64,000 nt of DNA, taken from contig JAVHKY010000025.1 in the NCBI GenBank assembly GCA_035079385.1, forward strand, positions 15,722,501-15,786,500, in the 5' to 3' direction. The translations under genes and the position numbers were made by a program. This DNA comes from Aspidiotus rigidus. Its lineage: Eukaryota > Arthropoda > Insecta > Hemiptera > Diaspididae. The notes under the pieces are model-generated. The model searched no databases. It was not told the DNA's origin and worked only from the letters and a program-made list of their open reading frames with translations. This document shows, piece by piece, positions 35,788 through 45,883 of the stretch (positions within the stretch are counted from its first letter, which is position 1; every line of letters starts with the position of its first letter).

Positions 35788-36088
35788 CAGGGAACCGGTT
35801 TTATGAATCACATGGGATTTGGTATTGAGAATTCAAGGAAGCCTAGACCTAGATAAGTTAGTATAAAGAAGGCCTAGACCTACTATAAGCCTAGTATAAT
35901 ATAGTTTGAGAGTCTAAATTTTTCTCGAATCCCGAGGTATATATGATAGAAGGGGGACTTGGAAAAATTCCTATTACAAATGGCTCGAGAGTCCCGTTCC
36001 TATCATATATAGCTCGAGAATCGAAATTTTTCCAAGTTTTGGCGCACGGCAAATTTCTCAAAATGCCCCCCATAGAACAGGTTCCATG
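35788..36088. mobile_element. E-family copy E3
   Basis: Ends are CAGGGAACCGGTTTTATG (35788-35805) and CATAGAACAGGTTCCATG (36071-36088), near-perfect inverted repeats. The left 80 bp (ACATGGGATTTGGTATTGAG, CCTAGACCTAG) is the reverse complement of the right part of copy E1 at 59.26-59.35 kb. The interior has ~50-bp CTCGAG/GGGGGACTTGG units. Confidence 0.7.
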
Positions 36089-36284
36089 TTAAAATTCCGA
36101 CCTCCGAGCTATATGTGATAGGAGAGGGACTTAGAAGAATTTTGACTCTTGAGTTATATAATATGATAAGAGTAAAAATTTCTCCAAGTTTCTCTCCAAC
36201 ATAATATATAGGTCGCGATTCGAAATTTTGCCAAGTCCTTCTCCTATCGTATATAGCTTAAAGGTAAAAATTTTTAAGAGTGAG
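36089..36284. repeat. E-type ~50-bp units outside the E3 ends
   Basis: Continuing units (GATAGGAGAGGGACTTAG, TTTTGACTCTTGAG, CCTATCGTATATAGC) run on past the right-hand terminus, so the terminal repeats do not enclose all units here. Confidence 0.5.
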
Positions 36285-36769
36285 AAATTTTTTGAAAAAT
36301 TGATTATCGCTCAAGAAATACTCATCCGATACTCAAAAAACAATGCAAGTGCACATCCTCAGATATAAAATTAAAATTTTAAAAGAAATCCTGAACGGAC
36401 GGGTCTAATACCTCCTCTTTTATCTTGACGAGGAAAATTCTATTCATAATAATTTTTCAAAAACGAATCATTTGCGCTTAGTTGTTAATATTTACATTGA
36501 TCAAGCTTTCTAATAACTTGATCACTTGGACAACGTCACGCACAGACCTCATTTGTTGCTCGGAGATTTGGTAACTGAAGGAACTTGAGCGTAATTGTAC
36601 CTTAAATACGATATATGAGAAACATCGTCTGCGAGTTCCACTGCAACGTAATGTGATTACTCCGTTGCTACACAGAATGGAATACTACTTTGTAAGTTTG
36701 ATATCTCGAAGTCGTTCAACATTGCAATTATTAATAATTGAACGGTCAAGTCTTTCAGCAGGGAGTTTA
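36285..36769. repeat. Duplicated block D, copy 2 (contains inverted repeat R)
   Basis: Direct duplicate of 31000-31470, with an insertion of about 25 bp near 36380. It ends at GTCAAGTCTTTCAGCAGGG, where NLR-1 sequence begins. Confidence 0.75.
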
Positions 36770-38300
36770 GTTTTTGAGCCATCAATGAGACAAAGAGTGT
36801 GATCAGGATATCCTTGAATCGTTTTTCTTACGTGAGGAGTGAAGGTACTCTCGAGGCCGCGCTAGACGTTCAAGATTTTCGTCAATTTTCTCCGCCATTT
36901 TTTTTTTAAATCGAGTTTTAAACCAAATTCTTAACGGTATCATCAATTGAATTTTATTGGTGCATCTTCAAGTTTCCACGTCAAGAAACCGCGTAAATTT
37001 GATTTTTAAAATATTGACAGGGAAAATCGATGAAAATCTTGATCGTCTAGCGCGGCCTTTAGATCTGGGTATTTCTGTGAGATTTAAACGGATAGTCGGT
37101 TGGGTGTGGATCCAAGGTGGAGACGACATGTAAATAGGAAGAAGGGGGTTGACTGTGAAAGGTTCATCGAGGTAGTGTTTGAAATGAAGCTGGATATGTT
37201 TGTTTCTAGGGTCTGGAGGGAGGTTGTGTTTTGGTTTGAAAATGGAATTAGAAATGGGGAGATAAAGAAATTGAGAGACGTTTGCTAAGAAGTTGGAGGC
37301 TAGAATAAGTCGACAAAAGTAGAGAAGAGGTTCGGTAGCTTTGGCGTATAAACTAAGTTTAGAGTTTGCTTGAAAGGCTCCCAAGACCATCCTCAGAGAG
37401 GAGGTTTGAATGGTGTCTAACAGAGTGAGGACCGATTGATTGGCAGTGCTTCATGATCGTGCCGCGAGCGGATAAGACTCTCGTAAAGATGCACTTTTTG
37501 GCTGTAGCCTTTGGAAGGGTGAGAGATAAATTTCACTACATTTAAGGCACGAGTGCATCTAGCTTTGAGAATTTTCATGTGGTTAGTCGAGGTGAGTTTT
37601 TCATCAAAATGTAAACCAAGGAGTTTGGCGGAGTTGCGGGAGGGAATCTGAAAAATTTCTAAGGAAGGAGGTGGAAAGGTAGGAATGGAATTTCTTTTTT
37701 TGAAGATGACGATGTAAGTTGTAGATGCTGAGATACGGAAACCGTTTGTGCTTGTCCATGTGGTAATGGCATCAATCGTTTCTTGGAGGAGTCTGTGGCT
37801 TCCAAGAGGATTAGTTGAACAGATGGACTTGATATAATCATCTGCAAATAGACGTTGAGTGAGAGGAAAGTGAACGCATTCAGTAATATTGTTGATGGTT
37901 ATTAAGAGGAGGAGGACACTGAAAATTTCCTTTTGAGAGACACCGTTTTCAACCAGAAGGGAGGGGGAGGTGACGGTTTGGATTCGTACTAGTAAAGTTC
38001 TATTGTTGAGAAAACTTTGTAAGATAGAAGGGAGGTTACCTCAAAGACCGAATTTATAAAGTTTGCTAGTGGTATAGTAAGTCCATACTCGAGGAAGGGC
38101 TTATTTAGTAAGTGGAGATTCGCTTATTCCAGATTAGAGGTCGAAGAGAGCCTGAGTAGTGCTGCATCCCTTTCTGAAACCATATTGGAAAGATGAGAGA
38201 AGATTGTTTGATTCTAAGAACCAGAGAAGTATGTGAGTGGGAACAAGATAGGTGTGGTGAATATCCAGACAGGTGAGGACATGTTATAGTAATGTTATTT
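36770..38300 (-). mobile_element. I-superfamily non-LTR retrotransposon remnant NLR-1 (RT to start of RNase H)
   Basis: Minus strand from about 38300. RT blocks are 'QYGFRKGCSTTQALFDL' (38142-38192), 'VENGVSQKEIFSVLLLLITI' (about 37885-37945) and 'RLFADDYIKS' (37825-37858, FADD catalytic box intact). Next come 'FDEKLTSTNHMKILKARC' and 'LYESLIRSRHD' (37440-37620), then the linker 'IQTSSLRMVLGAFQANSKLS' (to 37070). RNase H begins with 'CLIDGSKT' at about 36775-36800. A 205-bp MITE interrupts it at 36854-37058. Several stops and frameshifts make it dead. Both ends are truncated. Confidence 0.83.
36854..37058. mobile_element. Small MITE (about 205 bp) inside NLR-1
   Basis: Inverted ends are AGGCCGCGCTAGACGTTCAA (36854) and TTGATCGTCTAGCGCGGCCT (ending 37058); the inverted match continues about 15 bp further through GATTTTC and ATTTTC blocks. 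NLR-2 at 35.1 kb lacks this sequence at the equivalent point (GTGAAGGTAAC, then GGGTATTTCTGTGAG), which shows an insertion. I could not define the target duplication, so the superfamily is open. Confidence 0.75.
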
Positions 38301-39483
38301 GGACGACAAGGATACTACGGTTCCGTAAAGAAAGATGTGGTCGTATGAGTATCAAAGGGTTCAGAGGAAGGAAGGATATTTTCTACATAATATAGTAGAA
38401 TTGCTCGGTGTTCAAAGGCAGATATGTGAAGGCTGTACTCCAGTATTTTCGCTGGATGGACAAATCTCTTGCGAAAATTCAAAGGTGACACGAACACAAG
38501 CTTCGAAACCATTATTTTTGTTTGGATGTTTACGACGTCATTTAAAGACGGAAAAACAGAAAAAGAATGCCAGGAGTTTCCATAGATGACGTTAGAGAAA
38601 TATGAGTCTTCTGAGTTGATAAGCAGATCAACAGATGGAAGACTTGAGGGAGTAAAACGATCTCAACCGTCATTTTGTGATGTGAGAGGGGTATAAATCT
38701 TGATCTTCGAAGCGATATGGATCATAAATAGAGGAAGAAATTTGTGCGTTTCTCATTGTTTCGGACGCACGAACATCTCCAAGATAAGAAGTACCTTGAA
38801 AAAACTTCTTAAACTCACAAGTTGCTGATTGACTTCCAAGAAAGACAAAAGTTCCCATACGCACCATTCTAGCACCTTCATTAGTTCAGTCACATGTGAA
38901 TACAATACAAAATTTGAAACCCGGACACGGAAGAAGTTTACGAAGTGTTTGTCGCTGCACGATTGCTATACCAATCGCTTCATTCAGAACCGATGGGACA
39001 CGCGTCAAAATTGGTAAAAAGTTGTTGTAGCAATTTGACCCGCGTACATTTCACGTTCATTACGAGTATTATCCCTCTCCGAAAGAGAAGGGGGAAAAAA
39101 AAGCGAGTAACGAGTATGATTCGGCTACAGGTTTCCAGAATGAAAATTGTTTTGTTTCCTCGCGCCATCTCGAATTTCCCGCAATCGCTTGATTTACTGT
39201 ATTTACATTTCAAATAGAAACTTGTACTCTCATTTTTACGTATACGAACGCGAAATACGTATACGACAGAACAACAACAATAAAGTAATGCTATTTGCTC
39301 GTTCGACGCTCACACACCAAATTGGTCTTCTTTTTTCGGTCTGAAATAACTTTTGCTACCCCGTATATACGGAGCAATTTTACCACTGCCGAATGAACGG
39401 AGAACAGATAATATACAGCTTGTGTATGTACATGATTTCATAAGCGCGAACGATAAAAAATGAAAAGCGCTGGAAAAACTCAC
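38301..39483. other. Intron next to the Ig1 exon, low-copy
   Basis: No recognised repeat from about 38350 on. Open frames here have no domain. The polypyrimidine/branch region of no other exon is evident. Confidence 0.5.
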
Positions 39484-39684
39484 CTAAAACTTCCAATGTG
39501 TGGGTCATCTCCTTCGGTACAAGCGTGGCAATATGGCAAACGTAATCTCCGGCATCGGTAGTTTGGACATCTCTTATCTCCAGATTATATCCTTCTACCA
39601 ATCTAATTCGATCGTCCGGTGATACTTTGGTCGATCCGGCAGTTAAAATGGCGGTACCTCGCTTCCAGACTAACACAAACTTTC
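39484..39684 (-). CDS. Ig-domain exon: C-terminal part of Ig1 of the klingon/Lachesin-like protein
   Basis: 201 nt: 2 nt finishing a codon, 66 codons and 1 nt of the next. The acceptor reads TTCGGTATTTCAG and the donor GTGAGT. It encodes 'KFVLVWKRGTAILTAG' with the core Trp, 'DDRIRLVEGYNLEIRDV', then 'TTDAGDYVCHIATL' (the DxGxYxC F strand) and 'THTLEVL' leading into the second domain. The first disulphide Cys of this domain must lie in an upstream exon, which I could not find between 39685 and 64000, so that intron is at least 24.3 kb. The split codon (G + TG = Val) agrees with the exon at 12578-12699. The pattern matches the insect klingon-type branch of the Lachesin/IgLON group better than a general Ig protein. 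Confidence 0.9.
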
Positions 39685-40260
39685 CTGAAATACCGAAAAG
39701 ATAGAAAAAATAAATTATTATTGTATCAAAACACAGAAATAAATATATATATCGTCATCATTCTTTTTGACAGTGAAAAATTCGCAGTCTCCTCGTACAA
39801 TTCTTGTTGGACAATCAGGAAAAGTGTGCCGCGAAATTTATTGAGCATTAGGCTCGAGTATAGATACCTTATACTTTGAACTTCATCCTCTTGAATGAAG
39901 ACGGCTTCAAATGAAAAACGAAAATTCAACACCCAGTTTTTGAGACTTGAAAAATTAGGGTAGGAGCTGCGAAAACATCGACTTTTGAGTAGCGAAGAAG
40001 ACGAGAGCGACTTGAGGGAGTCACAATCATTGAGTTTGGGAACAAAGTGTGGTCTTTGACTTGAGGAACTTCGAAAATTACTGAATGATCTTGGCGGGGG
40101 CAGAAAATATTTCAAGGGGAATCCGATAAAATTGTATGCAATACTTTACCCTACTCTGTAATTTTGATGATATTTCAAGGTAATAAATTCACCATACCGA
40201 CGACCTCCTGGCTACGCCACTGGTTCTTGAAATTCCTATTCCATAATAGATGTCCACACA
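39685..40260. other. Intron upstream of the Ig1 exon
   Basis: No recognised feature. The open frame at 39726-40115 (minus) is Ser-rich with no domain and no similarity to the Ig gene. Confidence 0.45.
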
Positions 40261-40930
40261 GGTATTCGTACGGCCACGACCAGGGAGCTTGGGAAAAATA
40301 TTGGCTGGTGAGCCGTAGTTCTCTTTCATAGATTCCTCAATTAGTTGAAGGTTGGTGTCATGAAGCATACTGAAAATGCTGGGACTTCCGCCCTCTCTTT
40401 CTCACCTACATCCTTTGGTGGCAGACCTCAAATATCTCTCAGTCTATGAAGTGGTTCATTTGTATCAATTTTTGAAAATCCAGAAAGTCCTCTGCCTCTA
40501 TGTAACAATTGTAAGTTTCTTGCGACATCACGCTTACTTTCATTTTTGCAAGTCCCTGCTCTAGAAGGATTTAACCACCTCCCGGTGACGTTATACTTTT
40601 CTGTTTTTTCCTCATCTTAGAAAATTTTCAATAAAGTTCACCTTCTAACGCTTTGAGGACACTGATTTCGTCACGTCATTCTTCATTTGACAGTGTGTCT
40701 CGACTATCATTTCAACGCTAGACCAAAGGAAGAAAAAAAGTCTCCACTCGAAGAGCTTCAGCTGAAAAACCTCCTCTTGGTCTAGCTTATCTTTGTTGTT
40801 GCTTAGCTTCAATGTCTGAAAGTTATAGCCTAGCTCAAAGGTTCAACGCTCAACCTTCCTATGGGTACTTCTCTACAACAGTTCACGGCTCCAATTTTTT
40901 TCAAGTCTCCCTCCCCCCTCCCAATCACCA
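40261..40930 (+). repeat. Left arm of a ~0.66-kb inverted repeat
   Basis: Near-identical reverse complement of about 43746-44411, from GGTATTCGTACGGCCACGAC (outer) to CTCCCTCCCCCCTCCCA (inner). The right arm lacks about 25 bp of the inner part. Between the arms lie repeat R, PLE-A4 and PLE-B1. Confidence 0.85.
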
Positions 40931-41190
40931 TAAATGATCGGAACTCGAAATTAAAGCTTCTATTCTGTTCAGCCATAAAATACAAGACGTTGCAACACAA
41001 CTCGCATATAACGTTTACCTTCTATATTCTTAAATTTACTCGTAACTTCGTTAGCTGAAATTTATGCGTATATGGGGTCTGTGCATGACGTCGTGCAAGT
41101 GATTAAGTTATAAAATTATCTTAATCATTGTAAATATTAAGAAACGATTGAAAGCAAACAAAGACCTAATTTTTGCAAGATTATCATGAA
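40931..41190 (+). repeat. Repeat R, copy
   Basis: Hallmarks are ATTACGTTGCAGTACAACTC or a variant, TTCGTTAGCTGA, GGGGTCTGTGCGTGACGTCG, TTGTAAATATTAAGAAACGA and GATTATCATGA. Other copies: 31200-31400 (-), 36480-36700 (-), 44690-44930 (+), 56650-57028 (+), 60650-61020 (+), 63220-63550 (+). At 56-63 kb R directly follows the end of the non-LTR ORF2, so it may be that element's 3' UTR. Confidence 0.7.
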
Positions 41191-41308
41191 TCCGATTTTA
41201 TTTTCTTGTCTAAGAATTGGGTAGAAGCCTTTCGCCCTCGAAGATATTGAAATTATTCGATACCGGAATAACGAAGATATCACTGCTTTAAACAGGTATA
41301 TTCCGGAC

Positions 41309-41322
41309 GAGGGTTTGATTAA
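41309..41322. repeat. Left target-site duplication of PLE-B1
   Basis: GAGGGTTTGATTAA, identical to 43439-43452. The undisturbed site exists once in the duplicate at about 45050. Confidence 0.9.
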
Positions 41323-41644
41323 GAATGAGACGGACTCCTCGTGGGTACGTGGGCAGATCATAATTAAGTGGAGCAGGAGACACTCACGTAACAAGTATAA
41401 ATTTATTCTCGGTCAATGCAAAACACAAATTAAAATAAAAGAAAAACAGGAAATAAAATGAGGTTAAGTTTTGAGGTCAAAAGAAGTCAAATACAAAAGA
41501 ATAAACGAAAATATAGGGTAAAAATAATATAATGAAATAAGTAAAAATAAAAAATAAAAATTTAAAATTTAGGTAACGCGAGAAACTAGAATTTTAAAAT
41601 TTTAAAAAAAAAGAAAGTTTGAATATTTGATAACACGAGAGGCG

Positions 41645-41687
41645 ACACGACCGGTTTCGTTCTACAGCGTCGAACATCATCTGGTGT
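41645..41687 (-). ncRNA. Hammerhead-like ribozyme motif of PLE-B1
   Basis: Minus-strand order: ACAC (stem I), CAGAUGA (core; CUGAUGA expected), U, GUUC, a 9-nt loop, GAAC (perfect stem II), GAAA, CCGGU (with the preceding A a palindromic ACCGGU stem III), C (cleavage position), GUGU (stem I). All three helices are perfect; only U4 of the core deviates, and there is one extra U after A9 as in the PLE-A copies. Penelope-like elements are known to carry hammerhead motifs with short stem III that act as dimers. Confidence 0.65.
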
Positions 41688-41743
41688 ACTAAAGTATGGA
41701 ACCGGTACAGAGAACAACGAGGTAAGCGGAAGACAAGAATAAA

Positions 41744-42518
41744 CTAGACCAAAATAGAAACTAGATAAAAGGTGAGTAATGGAATGAGTTGATCGTATTT
41801 AAGCATATATCTGATGAAAGGGTTGAAAAACACGGCGTTCATATCGTTTAAGAGGTTGAAGTTCTCACGTTTACTGTTTAGTTGAGTTTGGAGGGTGTAG
41901 AGTTCCTCAAGTTTGTTCATTCGATGGCCTTTTTCAGAAGGATGGAGGAGGGTTGGAACCACTCCACTGTATGGGTGACCAGTCAACCAACAGTGATGAG
42001 CCATAGCTGAATCAGAATCGGATTGGGAAGTAGGCTTAGTGGTGAGTCGGGTATAGTCCCGCTTGTGTTCCTTGAGTCGCTTAGTGAGGGCTCGTCCATC
42101 GGTCACCGCAGGAGCATGAAAGGTTGTAGATGCCAGATTTTTTAAATTTAGAGATGCGGTCTTTTAGGGATGAAAGGTCGCATACTCTTGTTACTGGATA
42201 GAAACCAACTCGGTAATTGTAGCGTCTCAGTTCGCGTTCTAGTACTTCCAGATCTTTCCCCAGGTAAGGTAGGCGACTCCAAGTTTGTTTGGATGATTGA
42301 GATTCGAGAGGAGGAGGGATCAGGCGATGAGTGATGAAGTTGGCCGAACAAAAATCGAGAAATTCGGTTGACGACCGGGTTTCGTTGAGAAGGTGGTGAA
42401 GTTTCTTCCGTTTGATCATGAGCCGGACATTAACTTCAAGGTTATTTTTTGCAGCGATGTCCTCAATTACTCTGGTTTCTAGCTTTTGAGCTGCTGTAGA
42501 GAGAGGGAGAGATAGCAT
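41744..42518 (-). pseudogene. PLE-B1 linker and broken GIY-YIG endonuclease
   Basis: Two overlapping frames: 42081-42518 (linker and 'SGIYNLSCSCG') and 41744-42106 (endonuclease remainder, 'RALTKRLKEHKRD', 'MAHHCWLTGHPYSG', 'MNKLEELYTLQTQLN', 'LNDMNAVFFNPFIRYML'). The frame change coincides with absence of the VYIGE segment. The histidine-rich AHHCW block and the terminal hydrophobic block are kept. Confidence 0.82.
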
Positions 42519-42771
42519 CCTATGTAAAGCTGATTTTATGATGGCTAATTTGTGGCGTGTTGGGTGCCATGATTTCGCATTGATGGATACGCCACTACAG
42601 GTTGGAATCCGGTAGACTTGGAATGAGGGGGTAAGGAAATCCTCGTGCAGATCGTCCTGGGTTAGTGAGATTGTAAGGTCTAGGTAGTTGGCATGATGTC
42701 CGGCTACTTCGGAGGTAAAGGAGATGTTGTCGTCGAAGGAGTGGAGGGTTTTTGAAAATTGATGTAACTCT

Positions 42772-43341
42772 TCATCGGATCCTCTCCAAACACAAAAAGC
42801 GTCGTCTACACAACGGTACCATAAAAGAACATCCTGAGTTCTGCCAACGTCGAAGCGCCCAGCGTTCCAACCGGTTCATGAAAACTTCTGCCATGAGGGT
42901 TGATAGTGGACCTCCCATCGGGAGTCCTCCTGGGAATTTAAAGGTTTCCTCGTCAAATTTGCAGATGTTGTGTTCCACACATAAGAGAATGAGTCGTTCA
43001 AATTCATCTACCGTGTCTAGAGGTGTGCCAGATTTGACTAAGAGATCGTACATAATGTCAATAGTTTTTAGGACTGGGATGTTGGTGAACATAGCTCGGA
43101 CATCGAATATGATAATGCGGCAGTCCTTGATGAATCGCAAGTCGTTGAGTTCCGAGGCAAGTTGGGTAGAGTTTTGGATAGAATGTTGGGAGGAAAACTC
43201 CGTATGTTGTTGGAAGTAAAAATCGAGAAATTTTTCCAGTTGGTAAGAAGGGCTGGTGTAGTAAGCTACAACAGGTCTAATTGGCATGTCTGCTTTGTGG
43301 GTTTTAAGATGATCATAGAGGCAGGGTGTCGAATAGCACAT
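42772..43341 (-). pseudogene. PLE-B1 reverse transcriptase core
   Basis: 189 open residues covering RT blocks 2 to 4 with the first catalytic Asp in 'IIIFDVRAMF' and the 'GLPMGGPLSTLMAEVF' block. The YVDD-equivalent (CVDD) lies just beyond a frameshift. Upstream N-terminal PLE sequence is absent, consistent with 5' truncation at 43438. Confidence 0.85.
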
Positions 43342-43745
43342 AACGTAGAGATGTTTTTTCTTTCCAGAAGGGATGACGTGGGAGGACGAAGAGATGGCTG
43401 ACCGGATGGATGCGTTGTATTTTTCTACGGAGAAATTGGAGGGTTTGATTAAATTAGTCTAGGAGAATCATTCATATTTCGGTGACTCGCTGGTTCAATC
43501 ATGAGTTCCTCTGTTTTCGTTGATGTTAGCTTCAGTCGCCTTCTCTCGTTCATGCTTTGAAAATGGTAGTTCAAGCGAAAGCGCTAGGTGGCAGTGTTTT
43601 ATGTGGTTTTTGCATTTCGCTATTCTCCTTTGAATACATTACACCTTTAAATAAAAGCCTGGCTCATCTTTAGCCTATAACTCCATCCTAGCCTAAGATT
43701 CTACATTTTATAATCGATCTTGAAACTCTTGAAGCTCAGAGATTT

Positions 43746-44411
43746 TAATAGTGAGTGGGAGGGGGGAGGGAGGTTTGAAAAAAATTGAAGCGTTAGGAAG
43801 GTTGAGCGTTGAACCTTTGAGCTAGGCTATAACTTTCAGACATTGAAGCTAAGCAACAAAGAAGATAAGCTAGACCAAGAGGAGGTTTTTCAGCTGAAGC
43901 TCTTTGAGTGGAGACTTTTTTTCTTCCTTGGTCTAGATTCAAGCACGGTGAAATGATAGTCAAGAAACACTGTCAAATGAAGAATGACGTGACGTCATCA
44001 GTGTCCTCAAAGGGTTAGAAGGAAACGAAGAAGGTACTTGGAAAGATCCCAAGCTTGAGTTCAGGGTTGAACTTCATTGAAAATTTTTTAAGATGAGGAA
44101 AAAGCAGAAAAGTATAACGTCACCGGGAGGTGGTTAAATCCTTCTAGAGCAGGGACTTGCAAAAATGAAAGTAAGTGTGATGTCGCAATAGAGGCAGAGG
44201 ACTTTCTGGACTTTCAAAAATTGATACAAATGAACCACTTCATAGACTGAGAGATATTTGAGGTCTGCCACCAAAGGATGTAGGTAGTCCCAGCATTTTC
44301 AGTATGCTTCATGACATTAACCTTCACCTAATTTAGGAATCTATGAAAGAGAACTACGGCTCACCAGCCAATATTTTTCCCAAGCTCCCTGGTCGTGGCT
44401 GTACGAATACC
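43746..44411 (-). repeat. Right arm of the ~0.66-kb inverted repeat
   Basis: Reverse complement of 40261-40930. It keeps long identical stretches, so this pair is younger than the one at 3.5/11 kb. Confidence 0.85.
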
Positions 44412-44419
44412 TTTGCGGC

Positions 44420-45310
44420 ATCTACGGTGTCACCTCATTCTTCATCTTACAAAGTTTCTTGACTATCATTTTACCGAGCTTGAACCCAGACCAAAGGTAG
44501 AAAAAGAGTCTCAACTCAAAGAGCCTAGCCGAAAAACCTCCTCTGGGTCTAGCTTATCTTTGTTCTTGCTTAGCTTCAATGTCTGAAACCTTCCTCTGGG
44601 TACTTCTCTACAACAGTTCACGGCTCCAATTTTTTTCAAGTCTCCCTCCCCCCCCTCCCACAAACCATAAATGATCGAAACTCGAAATTAAAGCTTCTAT
44701 TCTGTTCAGCCATAAAATACAAGACGTTGCAACACAACTCGCATATAACGTTTACCTTCTATATTCTTAAATTTACTCGTAACTTCGTTAACTGATATTT
44801 TTGCGTATGGGGTCTGTGCGTGACGTTGTGCAAGTGATTAAGTTATACTATTATCTTAATCATTGTAAATATTAACAAACGACTGAAAGCAAACAAAGAC
44901 CTAATTCTTGCAAGATTATCATGAATCCGATTTTATTTTCTTGTCTAAGAATTGGGTAGAAGCGTTTCGCCCTCGAAGATATTGAAATTATTTGATACCG
45001 GAACAACGAAGACATCACTGCTTTAAACAGGTATATTCCGTACGAGGGTTTGATTAAATTAGTCTATGAGAATGATTCACATTTCGGTGACTCGCTGGTT
45101 CAATCAACACTGTTTTCGATGATGTTGGCTTCAGTCGCCTTCTCTCGTCGCGAAAGCGCTCGGCGGCTGTGTTTTATGTGGTTTTTGTATTTCGCTATTC
45201 TCCTTTGAATACATTACATCTTTAAATAAAGGCCTAGCTCATGTTTAGCCTATAACTCCATCCTAGCCTAAGATTCTACATTTCACAATCGAACTTGAGA
45301 CTCTTGAAGC
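44420..45310 (+). repeat. Direct duplicate of 40650-41320 plus 43453-43735
   Basis: Contains the same repeat-Z phrase, repeat R (44690-44930), PLE-A 3' end (44930-45110: 'FALEDIEIIxYRNNEDITAL', 'SHFGDSLVQS') and PLE 3' tail (to about 45220), without PLE-B1. It therefore preserves the pre-insertion arrangement. The hammerhead-like region here is reduced to CGCGAAAGCGCTCGG (45148-45165). Confidence 0.82.
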
Positions 45311-45883
45311 TCAGAATTTTTTCCAAATCTCTCTTCGAGAAGGATTCATAGCTCAAGCTTTTTTCAAGCTTCCTCTGTAGAGGATTGAAACTTGACCGTT
45401 TTTCAAGTCTTTAAATAAGGTAAAGGTTGTTGATGACACAACGAGAATCAGACGCGGACATCTCTGAGGATATCCATCCAAAGAAATACAAAGCGGGTCA
45501 AGTACTAATGCGCACAAATTAAAGATCAATTTCCATTTATTTTTTGGTATAGTGGGAATGATTTAGCAAAACTTTGGAGTTGTTCAAAAGGTAGAAGGGG
45601 ATGAAGAAGAAGAAGAAGACAATTGGTAGAGAGTATCTGATGTGTAAAAAATATTTGTCGTCCGATCGAAGCACCAATTCATAGAAAAAGCTCCATGGGT
45701 GAATTTACTCTCGGTCATTGAATTGGACGAGCGTCAAAACTTTTCCCCGGTTAACGGCTTGTACAGCTCCTTCCTCAAGGTAATTTCTCCCAAGGTCACG
45801 AATCGATGTACCAGTACTAGCAGAGAGAAGAAGAAGTAACCAAACCAACCTGAAAGAGGCCCCCACCTCCGACTATTTTCAAC
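45311..45883. other. Repeat Z tail and unrecognised sequence
   Basis: 45311-45450 carries repeat-Z phrases. A GAA microsatellite lies at 45603-45621. Nothing else recognised. Confidence 0.45.

Larger units (their letters stand above)
41323..43438 (-). mobile_element. Penelope-like element PLE-B1 (2.1 kb), nested in PLE-A4
   Basis: Inserted within a 14-bp duplication (41309-41322, 43439-43452). Minus strand: RT blocks 'YDHLKTHKADMPIRPVVAYY', 'IIIFDVRAMFTNIPV', 'GGLPMGGPLSTLMAEVFMNR', then after a frameshift near 42800 'RCVDDAFCVWRG' (CVDD in place of YVDD) and 'ANYLDLTISL'. The linker ends 'KFKKSGIYNLSCSCG'. The GIY half of the endonuclease is present, but the stretch that should carry YIG is lost in a frameshift/deletion near 42105; the frame resumes with 'DGRALTKRLKEHKRDY'. 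It is a different family from PLE-A. It is 5'-truncated and dead. Confidence 0.9.
41191..43660 (+). mobile_element. PLE-A4: 3' end of a Penelope-like element, interrupted by PLE-B1
   Basis: The left piece (41191-41322) encodes 'FALEDIEIIRYRNNEDITAL' then 'NRYIPDEGLI', matching the C-terminus of the PLE-A endonuclease. The right piece (43439-43660) continues the frame (LIKLV, stop, then 'HSYFGDSLVQS') and the 3' tail, with a degenerate hammerhead-like segment ending GCGAAAGCGCTAGG near 43592-43605. The two pieces are separated by PLE-B1, with a 14-bp duplication. An uninterrupted duplicate is at 44930-45220. Confidence 0.82.

Noticed and set aside
39726..40115. 129-residue Ser-rich frame just upstream of the Ig1 exon, considered as signal peptide/Ig1 start
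   Set aside because: No signal peptide, no Ig Cys pattern, and no usable donor in the phase needed by the exon.
43560..43610. Fifth hammerhead motif at the PLE-A4 end
   Set aside because: GCGAAAGCGCTAGG is present, but the CUGANGA box and stem I cannot be read, so it is mentioned only within PLE-A4.
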